NCBI GenBank assembly: GCA_037443785.1
Contig: JBBINR010000029.1
Span: 1 to 45,509 of the forward strand
Source: JAQUOA01 sp037443785
GTDB lineage: Bacteria > Bacteroidota > Ignavibacteria > UBA10030 > UBA8401
DNA: 45,509 nt
Direction: 5' to 3'
Shown: positions 1 through 7,491 of the stretch, piece by piece
Position numbering within the stretch: the first letter of the stretch is position 1
Layout of the letters: each line of letters begins with the position of its first letter
Notes under the pieces: model-generated
Seen by the model: the letters and a program-made list of their open reading frames with translations, nothing else
What the model was told of the DNA's origin: nothing
The model's database searches: none
Position numbers and translations under genes: made by a program

Positions 1-302
1 GCCCCGGTATGAAGACCTCTTACATTGATCTCTTTTTTTGACATTACAATTTGATCAACATAATGGTTGGTAAATGCAGCAACTCCTTTTTCGCTCTGCA
101 GTTTTTCAGGAGTATAGATCTGTAATTTCTCAGGATCAGAAATTTCACCGTCGATAAAATACGGTATTTCGCAAACGCCGAACGAAATATGCTCGCCGGC
201 TTCATACAAAACTACTTCTGCGTCCGGGTTTATCCGTTTCGCTTTCGACGCCGCACTTGGTCCCGCGGCAACTCCACCTATAACGACAATGCGCCGTTTC
301 AT
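1..302 (-). CDS. CoA-disulfide reductase / NADH oxidase-like flavoprotein, N-terminal part
   Basis: This is the first 100 or so residues of an FAD- and NAD(P)H-dependent pyridine-nucleotide-disulfide oxidoreductase; the rest lies beyond the window edge. The N-terminus has the FAD-binding glycine-rich strand-turn-helix (IGGVAAGPSAA, residues 8-18). Next comes SFGVCEIPYFI, with Cys44 where CoA-disulfide reductases and NADH oxidases carry their single redox-active cysteine. That single Cys, rather than a CxxxxC pair, argues against glutathione- or lipoamide-reductase types. The ATG overlaps the der stop codon (ATGA), so the two genes are probably translationally coupled. Whether the substrate is CoA disulfide, a polysulfide or oxygen cannot be told from this fragment. 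A rhodanese domain fused at the C-terminus, known in some relatives, would be out of view. Confidence 0.75.
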   Translation of the reverse strand, partial: MKRRIVVIGGVAAGPSAASKAKRINPDAEVVLYEAGEHISFGVCEIPYFIDGEISDPEKLQIYTPEKLQSEKGVAAFTNHYVDQIVMSKKEINVRGLHTG

Positions 303-1615
303 TTTCTTTTGTGTTTAAAGACCAGTGTAAGCGGAACTCCGGCAAATCCAAAATGCTTCCGAATTTTATTTTCTAGAAATCGTTTGTATGTATCGACAAT
401 AAATTTCGGTTCATTGGCAAAGAATGCAAAAACCGGCGGCATTGACTTTACCTGCGTGACGTAATTCAATTTGATATCTTTGCCTGTTTTTGATGACGGC
501 GGATACCGTTTAATTTCTTCGAGGATTGTCTCATTAAGAGATGAAGTCGGGATTCGCATTGCACGATTCTTGTGAACTTCTTTGGTACGATCGAGCAATT
601 TGAAAATTCGTTGTTTCGTCAATGCAGAAATAAAAATCACAGGAATGTAATCGTATGTTCGAAGTTTTGTGCGAAGCAGTTCTTCATATCCTTTTGCCGT
701 ATACGTGTCTTTTTCAACCGCGTCCCACTTATTAATTCCAATAACAACACCGATATTTTTTTCTACTGCAGTTTGAACAATACGCAGATCTTGTTTTTCT
801 AATGGGATCGTTGCATCAAAAAGAACAACAGCAAGGTTACACCGATCAATTGCTTTTAAAGTTCGCAAGGTTGAATAAAAATCAATGCTATGTTTAATTC
901 TGCTCTTCCTCATCAATCCTGCAGTATCAACGAGTAATAATTCTTCGCCCTGGTACTTGATCAATGAGTCAATCGGATCGCGTGTTGTTCCTGCAATTGG
1001 TGTGACGATCGATCGATCTTGCCCCAAAATTGAATTAACGAGTGATGATTTACCGACATTCGGTTTTCCGATGATCGCAATTTTGAGTTGTTTGTCTTTC
1101 TCTTCATCTTCAAGCTTTACCGGAATATCTTCCGTCAGATCGTCTAAAAAATCGCCAATCTTGCGTCCACCAAGTGCGGCAAGAGAATACGGTTCGCCCA
1201 GACCAAGTTCATGAAATTGAGCAGCAGAAATTTCATCGGACGGTGTATCAATTTTGTTCGCAACCAACAGAACATTTTTGTTTGATTTACGAAGGATGGC
1301 ACCAATTTCTTTATCCATTGGCGTAACTCCTTCTTTTGCATCAACAACAAAAATTAATTTATCTGCTTCTTCAATCGCAATTTGTGATTGCTCACGAATG
1401 GCTTTCTCGAAAACTTCGTCTGAGTTTGGAACAAATCCGCCGGTGTCGATCAGCGTAAATTGTTTGCCGCACCATTCGGCATTGCCGTAATGACGATCTC
1501 GAGTAACACCGGGTTCGTCATGAACGATAGCATCTTGTGCACCGATGATACGATTAAAAAAGGTTGATTTTCCTACATTGGGACGGCCAACGATTGCAAC
1601 TAAGGGGATAGCCAT
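299..1615 (-). CDS. der: Ribosome-assembly GTPase Der (EngA)
   Basis: Der is a double GTPase needed for maturation of the 50S ribosomal subunit. At 438 residues it has the usual length. The first G domain shows GRPNVGKS (10-17), DTGG (57-60) and NKID (120-123). The second shows GKPNVGKS (183-190), DTAG (230-233) and NKWD (295-298). The C-terminal part (about 350-438) is the basic KH-like RNA-binding domain. It lies downstream of metX, but a terminator at 1673-1701 separates the two, so it probably has its own promoter in the remaining 60 bases. Its stop codon overlaps the ATG of the following flavoprotein gene. Confidence 0.97.
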   Translation of the reverse strand: MAIPLVAIVGRPNVGKSTFFNRIIGAQDAIVHDEPGVTRDRHYGNAEWCGKQFTLIDTGGFVPNSDEVFEKAIREQSQIAIEEADKLIFVVDAKEGVTPMDKEIGAILRKSNKNVLLVANKIDTPSDEISAAQFHELGLGEPYSLAALGGRKIGDFLDDLTEDIPVKLEDEEKDKQLKIAIIGKPNVGKSSLVNSILGQDRSIVTPIAGTTRDPIDSLIKYQGEELLLVDTAGLMRKSRIKHSIDFYSTLRTLKAIDRCNLAVVLFDATIPLEKQDLRIVQTAVEKNIGVVIGINKWDAVEKDTYTAKGYEELLRTKLRTYDYIPVIFISALTKQRIFKLLDRTKEVHKNRAMRIPTSSLNETILEEIKRYPPSSKTGKDIKLNYVTQVKSMPPVFAFFANEPKFIVDTYKRFLENKIRKHFGFAGVPLTLVFKHKRK

Positions 1616-1672
1616 AATATACTTTCAATACAGTAAACGCTGAGTTGTATTCAAAATATAAAATTAAACCGA

Positions 1673-1701
1673 CAAAAAAAATCCCGATCAAAGGTCGGGA
1701 T
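1673..1701 (-). terminator. Rho-independent terminator after metX
   Basis: Read on the minus strand, ATCCCGA and TCGGGAT form a 7-bp stem with a 7-nt loop, followed directly by a run of eight T residues. It begins 27 bases after the metX stop codon and closes the metY-metX transcript before der. Confidence 0.88.
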
Positions 1702-1727
1702 GAAAGAAAATCAACTGAGAGGAAGAA

Positions 1728-2858
1728 TTATTGAGGTAATTCGATCAAGAAGCTGCGGACAAATGAGCCAGTTTGTTCAAACTCAATCAAAAATGCGTCA
1801 TGCCCATAGATTGAAGATATTTCATGATACTGGGCATTCGGTATTTTTTCAGCAATAGCTTTTTGTTCATGAACCGGATAGAGGACGTCAGAATCAATTC
1901 CAATGGATAATGTCGGAATCTTTATTGAGCCAAGAGTTTCTGTCAACGCTGCGCGATCAATTGTTACATCGTGAAGGTCCATCGCTCGAGAAATATAGAT
2001 GTACGTATTTGCATCAAATCTGTTCACCAGTTTTTCACCTTGATACCGCAGATAGCTTTCAACTTGAAATAGATTTTCAGGCTCGAATCGATATGTGGAC
2101 GGTTTTCCATTTTTCTTTTGACGTTCGCGGCTGAAACGTTGTGCAAATTCTATATCACTTCTGTACGAAAGCATTGCAATTTGCCGTGCCAGTGCTAAAC
2201 CTTTATGCGGCTGATCATAATCGTAATAATTTCCATTACGCCACTCCGGATCATTCATGATTGCCTGGCGTGCAACATCATTCAATCCAATTGCCCATGG
2301 AGAATGCCGCGCCGCAGTCGCAATAGGAATAATTGATTGAACAAGCTCAGGATACATCAACGCCCATTCAAGAACTTGCATTCCGCCAAGCGAACCGCCA
2401 ATTACCGTAACTAATTTTTTAACTCCAAGGTAAACAACAAAGGATTTTTGAACCCTCACCATATCACGTACCGTCATTTGCGGAAAGGACAAACCATACG
2501 GATTGCCGGTATCTGGATTAAGTGAGCTTGACCCCGTAGTTCCGTAACAGCTTCCTAAAAAATTAGAACAAATCACAAAATATTTTGACGTATCAATCGG
2601 TTTTCCATTGCCAACCAACGAATCCCACCACCCCGCTGATTTAGGATCTTCAGAAGAATATCCGGCGGCATGCGCATTGCCGGTTAACGCATGGCAAACT
2701 AAAATTGCATTGTCTCCTCTTGCGTTTAATTCTCCATACGTTTCGTACGCAACAGTCACGTTTGCAAGGTCGACACCGATATCCATTTTTAAAGGATTCG
2801 TTTCATCGAATAACGAGGCAAATTTTGTTTCAACGATATTTTGTGTTAAAATTGACAT
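1728..2858 (-). CDS. metX: Homoserine O-acetyltransferase MetX
   Basis: Acylates homoserine with acetyl-CoA (some family members use succinyl-CoA), giving the substrate that MetY sulfhydrylates. It is an alpha/beta hydrolase of 376 residues, normal for MetX. The nucleophile elbow is GGSLGGMQ with Ser156. The acid Asp is in GIDSDVLYP (about residues 322-324), and the catalytic His353 is in YGHDAFL. The family motifs CHALTGNAHAAG (55-66) and NFLGSCYGTTG (99-109) are also present. It lies 49 bases downstream of metY on the same strand with no promoter visible, so it is probably in the same SAM-riboswitch-controlled transcript. Acetyl versus succinyl specificity is not provable here, but pairing with an O-acetylhomoserine sulfhydrylase favours acetyl. 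Confidence 0.95.
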   Translation of the reverse strand: MSILTQNIVETKFASLFDETNPLKMDIGVDLANVTVAYETYGELNARGDNAILVCHALTGNAHAAGYSSEDPKSAGWWDSLVGNGKPIDTSKYFVICSNFLGSCYGTTGSSSLNPDTGNPYGLSFPQMTVRDMVRVQKSFVVYLGVKKLVTVIGGSLGGMQVLEWALMYPELVQSIIPIATAARHSPWAIGLNDVARQAIMNDPEWRNGNYYDYDQPHKGLALARQIAMLSYRSDIEFAQRFSRERQKKNGKPSTYRFEPENLFQVESYLRYQGEKLVNRFDANTYIYISRAMDLHDVTIDRAALTETLGSIKIPTLSIGIDSDVLYPVHEQKAIAEKIPNAQYHEISSIYGHDAFLIEFEQTGSFVRSFLIELPQ

Positions 2859-2869
2859 ACTAGATTATT

Positions 2870-2900
2870 ATTGACCGGCGCCTTGACGACGCCGGTCAAT
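2870..2900 (-). other. Strong hairpin between metY and metX
   Basis: ATTGACCGGCG and CGCCGGTCAAT form a perfect 11-bp stem with a 9-nt loop in the short metY-metX gap. No T run follows on the minus strand, so it is not a canonical terminator. It may slow processing or decay of the metY part of the mRNA, or partly uncouple metX expression. Confidence 0.6.
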
Positions 2901-2907
2901 ATTTTAT

Positions 2908-4248
2908 TTACACCGCAACTTTTACAGAACCTTTAACAGTTCGAAGCGACTCATCAAAATCTTCAATGATGTCTTCGATGTGTTCAATACCAACCGACAC
3001 GCGGATCAAATCTGGTGTAACTCCCGACTGCAATTGATCGGCATCCGAAAGTTGTTGATGCGTTGTTGACGCCGGATGAATCACCAACGTTTTTGCGTCG
3101 CCAACATTTGCCAGCAAGCTTGCAAGCTTTACATTGTTGACAAATGCTTTCCCGGCTTCTACTCCTCCTTTAATGCCAAACGTTAAAACTGATCCAAACA
3201 ATCCTTGCCGCAAATATTTTTTTGCAAGAGCGTGAGATGGATGGCTGGCTAATCCCGGATAGGATACCCATTCTACTTGCGGGTGTTTTTCCAACCACTG
3301 TGCAAGCTTAAGAGCGTTTTCATTATGACGTTCTACGCGCAACGAAAGTGTTTCGAGTCCCTGCAATAATAAAAACGAATTGAATGGAGAAATTGCAGGG
3401 CCAAGATCGCGTAACCCTTCAACGCGCGCACGAATGATGAATGCAATATTGCCAAAAGGACCAGGAGTTCCAAAGACATCCCAAAATTTTAATCCATGAT
3501 ACCCCGGGCTCGGTTCGGTGAAGATTGGAAATTTTCCATTTCCCCAATTAAATTTTCCCGAATCAACAATCACTCCACCGATCGATGTTCCATGTCCGCC
3601 AATCCATTTTGTAGCAGAATGCGTAATAATATCAGCACCGTGTTCAAAAGGCCGCGCCACATATCCTGCAGCACCAAACGTATTATCAACAATGAGCGGA
3701 ATCCCGTTGTCGTGGGCAACTTTTGCAATCGCCTCAAAATCGGGAATATTCAGACGAGGATTACCGATTGTTTCAATATAAATCGCTTTTGTTTTATCAT
3801 CAATTAATTTTTTGAACTCTTCCGGCTTATCTCCGCTGACAAATTTCACATTAATGCCAAGGCGTGGAAATGTCACCTTAAATTGATTGTACGTACCGCC
3901 ATAGAGATTGCTTGTAGAAATAATATTTTCACCGGCTTGAACAATATTAGTAATTGCCAAAAACTGTGCTGATTGCCCCGATGAAGTCGCAAGTGCGGCG
4001 ACTCCACCTTCGAGGGCCGCGATTCGTTGTTCAAAAACATCGGTCGTCGGATTCATAAGACGAGTATAGATATTGCCAAATTCCTTCAATCCAAAAAGAT
4101 TTGCTGCATGATCTGCATTATTGAAAGTGTACGATGTTGTTTGGTACAGTGGTACGGCACGCGATTTCGTTGTCGGATCAGGCTGCTGACCGGCATGCAA
4201 TTGCAATGTTTCAAAACGATAGTGACGTTGTTTTCCGTTGGTGGACAT
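2908..4248 (-). CDS. metY: O-acetylhomoserine sulfhydrylase MetY
   Basis: PLP enzyme that makes homocysteine directly from O-acetylhomoserine and sulfide; some relatives also make cysteine from O-acetylserine. It has 446 residues, the long form typical of MetY rather than the roughly 390 residues of MetB/MetC. The PLP lysine is K214 in ITHSATKWIGGHGTSIGG, with the cofactor Asp in VDNTFG (188-193). An AGGA Shine-Dalgarno-like site lies about 9 bases before the ATG. The gene begins a transcript led by a SAM-I riboswitch (4513-4679) and a Cys-rich leader ORF (4358-4456), and is followed by metX. Confidence 0.95.
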   Translation of the reverse strand: MSTNGKQRHYRFETLQLHAGQQPDPTTKSRAVPLYQTTSYTFNNADHAANLFGLKEFGNIYTRLMNPTTDVFEQRIAALEGGVAALATSSGQSAQFLAITNIVQAGENIISTSNLYGGTYNQFKVTFPRLGINVKFVSGDKPEEFKKLIDDKTKAIYIETIGNPRLNIPDFEAIAKVAHDNGIPLIVDNTFGAAGYVARPFEHGADIITHSATKWIGGHGTSIGGVIVDSGKFNWGNGKFPIFTEPSPGYHGLKFWDVFGTPGPFGNIAFIIRARVEGLRDLGPAISPFNSFLLLQGLETLSLRVERHNENALKLAQWLEKHPQVEWVSYPGLASHPSHALAKKYLRQGLFGSVLTFGIKGGVEAGKAFVNNVKLASLLANVGDAKTLVIHPASTTHQQLSDADQLQSGVTPDLIRVSVGIEHIEDIIEDFDESLRTVKGSVKVAV

Positions 4249-4357
4249 GATAAAATTTCCTTTTCTGTTGAACTATAATTTGATAATAAGACACCTCACC
4301 CACATTGGATGAACTGTAACGTATTGTGTGTGAATCAATGGAACAATAGTGTATGTC

Positions 4358-4456
4358 TCAGCAACAACAGAGGAAATTCCCGTCGAAATATGGAGAGAGG
4401 TGCTCCATAACGGGCCGGCAAGCGTAAAAAAGGTGTAAGTTTGAATTGTTCTGCAT
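4358..4456 (-). CDS. Putative polycysteine leader peptide upstream of metY (copy A)
   Basis: A 32-codon ORF in the metY leader, between the riboswitch terminator and metY. The peptide starts MQNNSNLHLF, has a YACRPVMEHL core and ends NFLCCC immediately before a TGA. The ATG is the only usual start between the frame's upstream stop and the Cys codons. A second copy with the same start and length leads the TonB receptor gene (10433-10531). Of seven substitutions between the sense codons, five are silent, which points to selection on the peptide. Terminal Cys-Cys-Cys codons are the hallmark of cysteine-responsive attenuator peptides described in mycobacteria, where ribosome stalling on the Cys codons controls the downstream operon. 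I infer the same role for sulfur genes here. No strong Shine-Dalgarno is seen, and translation is unproven. Confidence 0.72.
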   Translation of the reverse strand: MQNNSNLHLFYACRPVMEHLSPYFDGNFLCCC

Positions 4457-4457
4457 G
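4360..4457 (-). repeat. Leader repeat, copy A (98 bp, pair with 10435-10532)
   Basis: A direct repeat that matches 10435-10532 at 91 of 98 positions with no gap, covering the polycysteine ORF. The first 55 bases in plus-strand order are identical. On the minus strand the block can fold into a hairpin: CCCGT pairs with ACGGG and TATGGAG with CTCCATA around a CACCTCT loop, leaving a 5-nt bulge. The sequences flanking the repeat do not match, so the conserved unit is essentially the ORF. Confidence 0.85.
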
Positions 4458-4512
4458 TTTTCATTTATCGCGTCACGATTTCAAATCTGCGCGATGTAAA
4501 AGTCTGTTTAAA

Positions 4513-4679
4513 ACGAAAAAACCTCTTTTGATGATAACAAAAAGAGGTTTAAAAAAAATTCTTAGTTGTTAATCATCTCTTCCGAATATTCGGAACTGAA
4601 TTTAGCACCTGACATTTTGTTGTAAACGAAACCGGTTGCTGTGGAGTCTTCGGGTCAGTCCCTCGTCCACTCTTGATGA
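4513..4679 (-). promoter_or_regulatory. SAM-I (S-box) riboswitch controlling metY-metX
   Basis: On the minus strand the aptamer (about 4573-4679) shows the class-I consensus blocks in order: GAGGGACTGACCC, CCACAGCAACCGG, a P3 arm, CAGGTGCTAAATTC, a P4 hairpin (TTCCGAATATTCGGAA), and a P1 stem closed by TCATC and GATGA. An intrinsic terminator follows at 4514-4550. By family knowledge, SAM binding favours the terminator and turns off methionine synthesis genes. The target, metY-metX, is a classic S-box operon. Unusually, a second leader element, the Cys-rich ORF, lies between the terminator and the gene. Confidence 0.95.
4514..4550 (-). terminator. SAM-I riboswitch expression-platform terminator (metY)
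   Basis: AAACCTCTTTTTG and CAAAAGAGGTTT form a long stem followed by a T run on the minus strand. It lies directly after the aptamer, so transcription probably stops here when SAM is bound. Confidence 0.88.
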
Positions 4680-4703
4680 ATTTTATAGTAAAGAACTATA
4701 TGT

Positions 4704-4731
4704 AATATACAATTAATATTTACATTGTCAA
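4704..4731 (-). promoter_or_regulatory. Promoter of the metY riboswitch transcript
   Basis: TTGACA (4726-4731) and TATATT (4704-4709) with a 16-base spacer on the minus strand, about 25 bases before the aptamer. The same boxes and spacing recur before the TonB-receptor riboswitch (10781-10808). Confidence 0.72.
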
Positions 4732-4775
4732 TAGATGTCATTTCATTTTTACAAAAATTTTGTTGCGTATTGGTG

Positions 4776-4848
4776 AGGTGCCGATCAGATTCGAACTGAT
4801 GCAAAAGAATTTTGCAGACTCTCCCCTTGACCACTCGGGCACGGCACC
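4776..4848 (-). tRNA. tRNA-Cys (GCA)
   Basis: A 73-nt cloverleaf on the minus strand. The acceptor GGTGCCG pairs with CGGCACC. The anticodon loop CTGCAAA carries GCA on stem AGAGT/ATTCT, which has one G-U pair. The T arm is ATCAG-TTCGAAT-CTGAT. The discriminator base is U73, the known identity element of tRNA-Cys. The CCA end is not encoded directly after it. It begins only 8 bases after the stop codon of the DUF1684 gene on the same strand, and no convincing promoter lies in that gap, so it may be cut from the metB-like operon transcript. It sits just upstream of the metY riboswitch promoter. Confidence 0.95.
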
Positions 4849-4856
4849 GCAGAGAT

Positions 4857-5729
4857 CTATTTATGATTGCCGTATTTCTTTTCGCCTGCTTCAATCCGAA
4901 TTGAAAGCCTGTTGTTCGCTTCCGGCATAGGACACGTAGCAAATTCAGTAAATGCGCACGGTGGATTATAGGATTTGTTAAAATCCAAAATCATTTTTCC
5001 ATCTTTCGGTTGTCCGGCATAAAGAAATCGTCCTCCTCCATATGTCTCTCTTCCATTTGTTTTATCGCCGAAAACAAAAAAGTATGATGCAGAATCTTCA
5101 AGCGTTGGCTCTAATTGAAATTCTTTTCCATGGATAGTAAAAATCGCAACACCGGGAACAATCGCATCTTCTGTTATACCGGGAACAACTGTTTCAACCG
5201 TAATTTTTTTCGGCGTATCATATTGCTTCCAGTGCGCTTCAATTTTCCAATCCTTCAAAACAGGATATCGTTCGATAGCAGTGAATGAAGTTCGTTTTGC
5301 AGATTTAGAATCCCAAATTCGAGCTGCATACTGCGAACCGCGCTTGATGATCATTAATGCTCGTGAATCAATGACAATTTTATCTTCGTCGGGTTTAACA
5401 ATGCCAGAGATAAATTTATTTTTCCTTACTTCTGCATTCAAATTTTTATCAATTGAAATTGTCACCACGCCTTTCTTCAAACGAATAGTTGCAAGTGATT
5501 CAATTTGATTTTCACCTTCGTGAAGCCATTCAAGAGCAACAAGACTAAGCCAGCCATGTTCCCTTTTCAATCCATCAATTCGTTTTTGATGCCATTCATC
5601 GATTTCTTTTTGATATGAATCAAATGAATTTCCGAGTTCATCGTTGCCAGTTAATCCAATTGTGCTGATGAAGAAAACAACAATGGCTATACCCTTCGTC
5701 AGCAGTGGTACCCAATAGTTTTTTTTCAT
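4857..5729 (-). CDS. DUF1684 family exported protein
   Basis: A 290-residue protein with a basic N-terminus and one hydrophobic segment (about residues 8-27), consistent with a Sec signal or membrane anchor. The body matches my recollection of the DUF1684 family: EWHQKRIDGLKREHGWLSL near residues 45-63, LEWLHEGENQI just after, and a C-terminal DFNKSYNPPCAFTEFATCPM stretch with conserved Cys residues, followed by NRLSIRIEAGEK. The biochemical function of the family is not known to me. It lies 24 bases after the rhodanese gene and 8 bases before tRNA-Cys, probably in the metB-like operon, which hints at a link to sulfur metabolism without proving one. Confidence 0.85.
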   Translation of the reverse strand: MKKNYWVPLLTKGIAIVVFFISTIGLTGNDELGNSFDSYQKEIDEWHQKRIDGLKREHGWLSLVALEWLHEGENQIESLATIRLKKGVVTISIDKNLNAEVRKNKFISGIVKPDEDKIVIDSRALMIIKRGSQYAARIWDSKSAKRTSFTAIERYPVLKDWKIEAHWKQYDTPKKITVETVVPGITEDAIVPGVAIFTIHGKEFQLEPTLEDSASYFFVFGDKTNGRETYGGGRFLYAGQPKDGKMILDFNKSYNPPCAFTEFATCPMPEANNRLSIRIEAGEKKYGNHK

Positions 5730-5753
5730 ACCTATTCCTTTTAAAAAATATCT

Positions 5754-6083
5754 CTAATATTTGGGAATGCTCGGATCTATCTCATCTGACCATGCAAGAA
5801 TACCGCCTGCAAGATTATAGAGATTAGTAAATCCGTAGTTATTTTGAAGCTCGGCAATAATGTCACCGCTTCTTTTCCCGCTTCGGCAATATACAACAAC
5901 CACCTTTTTCTTTGTAATTCTATCCTTTTCATGTAACACGGTATTTAGCGGAATAAGTTCGCCGCCGATATTACAAAATGCGTGTTCATCAGGTTCACGG
6001 ACATCAATTAATTGGAAATCTCTTTTGTCATCAATGAGTTTTTTCAGCTCGTAAACGGTGATTGTTTTTATAAATTGATTCAT
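5754..6083 (-). CDS. Single-domain rhodanese-like sulfurtransferase
   Basis: A 109-residue single rhodanese domain with no signal peptide, hence cytoplasmic. The active-site loop is VVYCRSGKRSGDI with catalytic Cys66, which would carry a persulfide. LIDVREPDEH (25-34) and the C-terminal GGILAW motif are typical. It lies 25 bases downstream of the cystathionine-enzyme gene and probably shares its SAM-riboswitch transcript, so a role in handling sulfane sulfur around cysteine and homocysteine metabolism is reasonable. The sulfur donor and acceptor are unknown. Confidence 0.93.
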   Translation of the reverse strand: MNQFIKTITVYELKKLIDDKRDFQLIDVREPDEHAFCNIGGELIPLNTVLHEKDRITKKKVVVVYCRSGKRSGDIIAELQNNYGFTNLYNLAGGILAWSDEIDPSIPKY

Positions 6084-6108
6084 ACATTTCCCAAAAATAG
6101 AAAAAAAT

Positions 6109-7281
6109 TCAAATTACTACAGCCGCAGATGCGTAGATTTTTTTAGAATTCAATGCTTGCTCTAGGTCATCCAGTAAATCGTTCACGTCTTCAATGCCTA
6201 CAGAAAGGCGAATGACACGTTCGGTGATTCCTGCTTTTTTTCTCAACTCAGGATTCATTGATGCATGGGTCATTGTCGCAGGATGGCAAATCAGTGATTC
6301 AACGCCGCCTAATGATTCGGCAACGGCAAATATTTTTGTGGATCGAAGTACACTGTTCACATCTTCGATTCCGCCGTTCAATTCAAACGACACCATTCCG
6401 CCAAATCCACGCTGCTGCCGTTTTGCAAGCGCATGATGCGGGTGCGATTGTAATCCAGGGTAATTTACTTTTCGTACATTTGTTTGTTGTTCTAAAAATT
6501 GTGCAACGGCAGACGCATTTTCTTCATGCATTCTCATTCGTGGGACAAGAGTTTTAATTCCACGAAGAACAAGCCAGCAATCAAACGGCGATGCTCCTTG
6601 CCCTAATGCATTTACAAGAAGTTGAAGCCTCTCTACAAATTCGGGACGATTAACAACTATTGCGCCGCCAACAACATCGCTATGACCGTTGAGATACTTT
6701 GTCGTCGAATGAATAATAATATCTGCACCAAGTTCAAGCGGTTTCTGGAGATACGGAGAAAGGAACGTATTATCTACAATTGCAACGGCGTTGTGATTGT
6801 GTGCAAGTTGACAAAGCAATTGTATATCAACCACATTCAACAGCGGATTACTCGGGGTTTCAATCCATAATGCTTTGGTATTTTTTTGAAATGCCCTGGC
6901 AACCGCCTCAAGATCAGTCATATCAACGTATGAAATTTCCAATCCAAACAATTCCGAATACGTTCTTAGAATTCTCTCCGTCCCTCCGTAACAATCATTT
7001 GTACAAAGGATATGATCACCCGTTCTAAAAAAATGCAATGCGACATTGATTGCCGCCATTCCTGTTGCCACGGCTTTTGCGGAAAGCCCACCTTCAAGTG
7101 CCGCAATATTTTCTTCTAATGCCGTCCTGGTTGGATTTGCCGTCCGAGAATAATCATAGCCTTTCGTTTTTCCGATATCTTCAAAACGAAATGTTGATGT
7201 TTGAAAAATTGGCGTTATGACACTGTTGTAAGCAGAATCTTTATCGACGCCAGCATGAATTGCTGTTGTTTGTAATCGCAT
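6109..7281 (-). CDS. Cystathionine gamma-synthase / gamma-lyase family PLP enzyme
   Basis: A 390-residue Cys/Met-metabolism PLP enzyme. The PLP lysine is K195 in HSTTKYLNGHSDVVGG, with the cofactor Asp in VDNTF (169-173). YSRTANPTR (44-52) is the tyrosine/arginine motif of the family. Length and motifs fit MetB (cystathionine gamma-synthase) or a gamma-lyase (MetC/MccB type); these cannot be separated by eye. A GGGAG Shine-Dalgarno lies 8 bases before the ATG. It is the first gene after the second SAM-I riboswitch and is followed by the rhodanese, DUF1684 and tRNA-Cys genes. With metY nearby, the region could support both transsulfuration and direct sulfhydrylation. Confidence 0.9.
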   Translation of the reverse strand: MRLQTTAIHAGVDKDSAYNSVITPIFQTSTFRFEDIGKTKGYDYSRTANPTRTALEENIAALEGGLSAKAVATGMAAINVALHFFRTGDHILCTNDCYGGTERILRTYSELFGLEISYVDMTDLEAVARAFQKNTKALWIETPSNPLLNVVDIQLLCQLAHNHNAVAIVDNTFLSPYLQKPLELGADIIIHSTTKYLNGHSDVVGGAIVVNRPEFVERLQLLVNALGQGASPFDCWLVLRGIKTLVPRMRMHEENASAVAQFLEQQTNVRKVNYPGLQSHPHHALAKRQQRGFGGMVSFELNGGIEDVNSVLRSTKIFAVAESLGGVESLICHPATMTHASMNPELRKKAGITERVIRLSVGIEDVNDLLDDLEQALNSKKIYASAAVVI

Positions 7282-7313
7282 ACAATAACTCCCATAATAG
7301 TAAATGAAAAGAA

Positions 7314-7341
7314 AACCTCTTCACGATGATCGGAAGAGGTT
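7314..7341 (-). terminator. SAM-I riboswitch terminator (metB-like operon)
   Basis: AACCTCTTC and GAAGAGGTT form a 9-bp stem with a 10-nt loop, followed by a T-rich but interrupted tract (TTCTTTTC) on the minus strand. It ends about 32 bases before the gene's ATG. Confidence 0.8.
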
Positions 7342-7480
7342 ACAGGGTTATTGTATCCTCCTTCTTCTCATCTTTCTCCGCAATACACGGAGCAGGAATT
7401 AGCACCTGACATTTCGTGAGGTTACGAAACCGGTTGCTACGGTGGTCATCGGGCCTGATCCCTGGACCGTTCTTGATAAG
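7314..7480 (-). promoter_or_regulatory. SAM-I riboswitch controlling the metB-like operon
   Basis: On the minus strand the aptamer (about 7364-7480) shows CTTATCAAGAACGG, CCAGGGATCAGGCCCGATGA, GTAGCAACCGG, a P3 arm, CAGGTGCTAATTCC and a P4 hairpin around CTCCG/CGGAG. A terminator follows at 7314-7341. Unlike the other two leaders, no polycysteine ORF lies between terminator and gene; the coding start follows almost at once. Confidence 0.95.
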
Positions 7481-7491
7481 TAAAGGACAGC

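Noticed and set aside
4360..4457. Reading the 98-bp leader repeat as a mobile-element remnant
   Set aside because: No terminal inverted repeats or target-site duplications, and the conserved span coincides almost exactly with an ORF that varies silently; a conserved leader is a better explanation.
4273..4464. 63-codon minus-strand frame across the metY leader
   Set aside because: It overlaps the polycysteine ORF in another frame, has no counterpart in the second leader copy, and its sequence has no recognisable feature.
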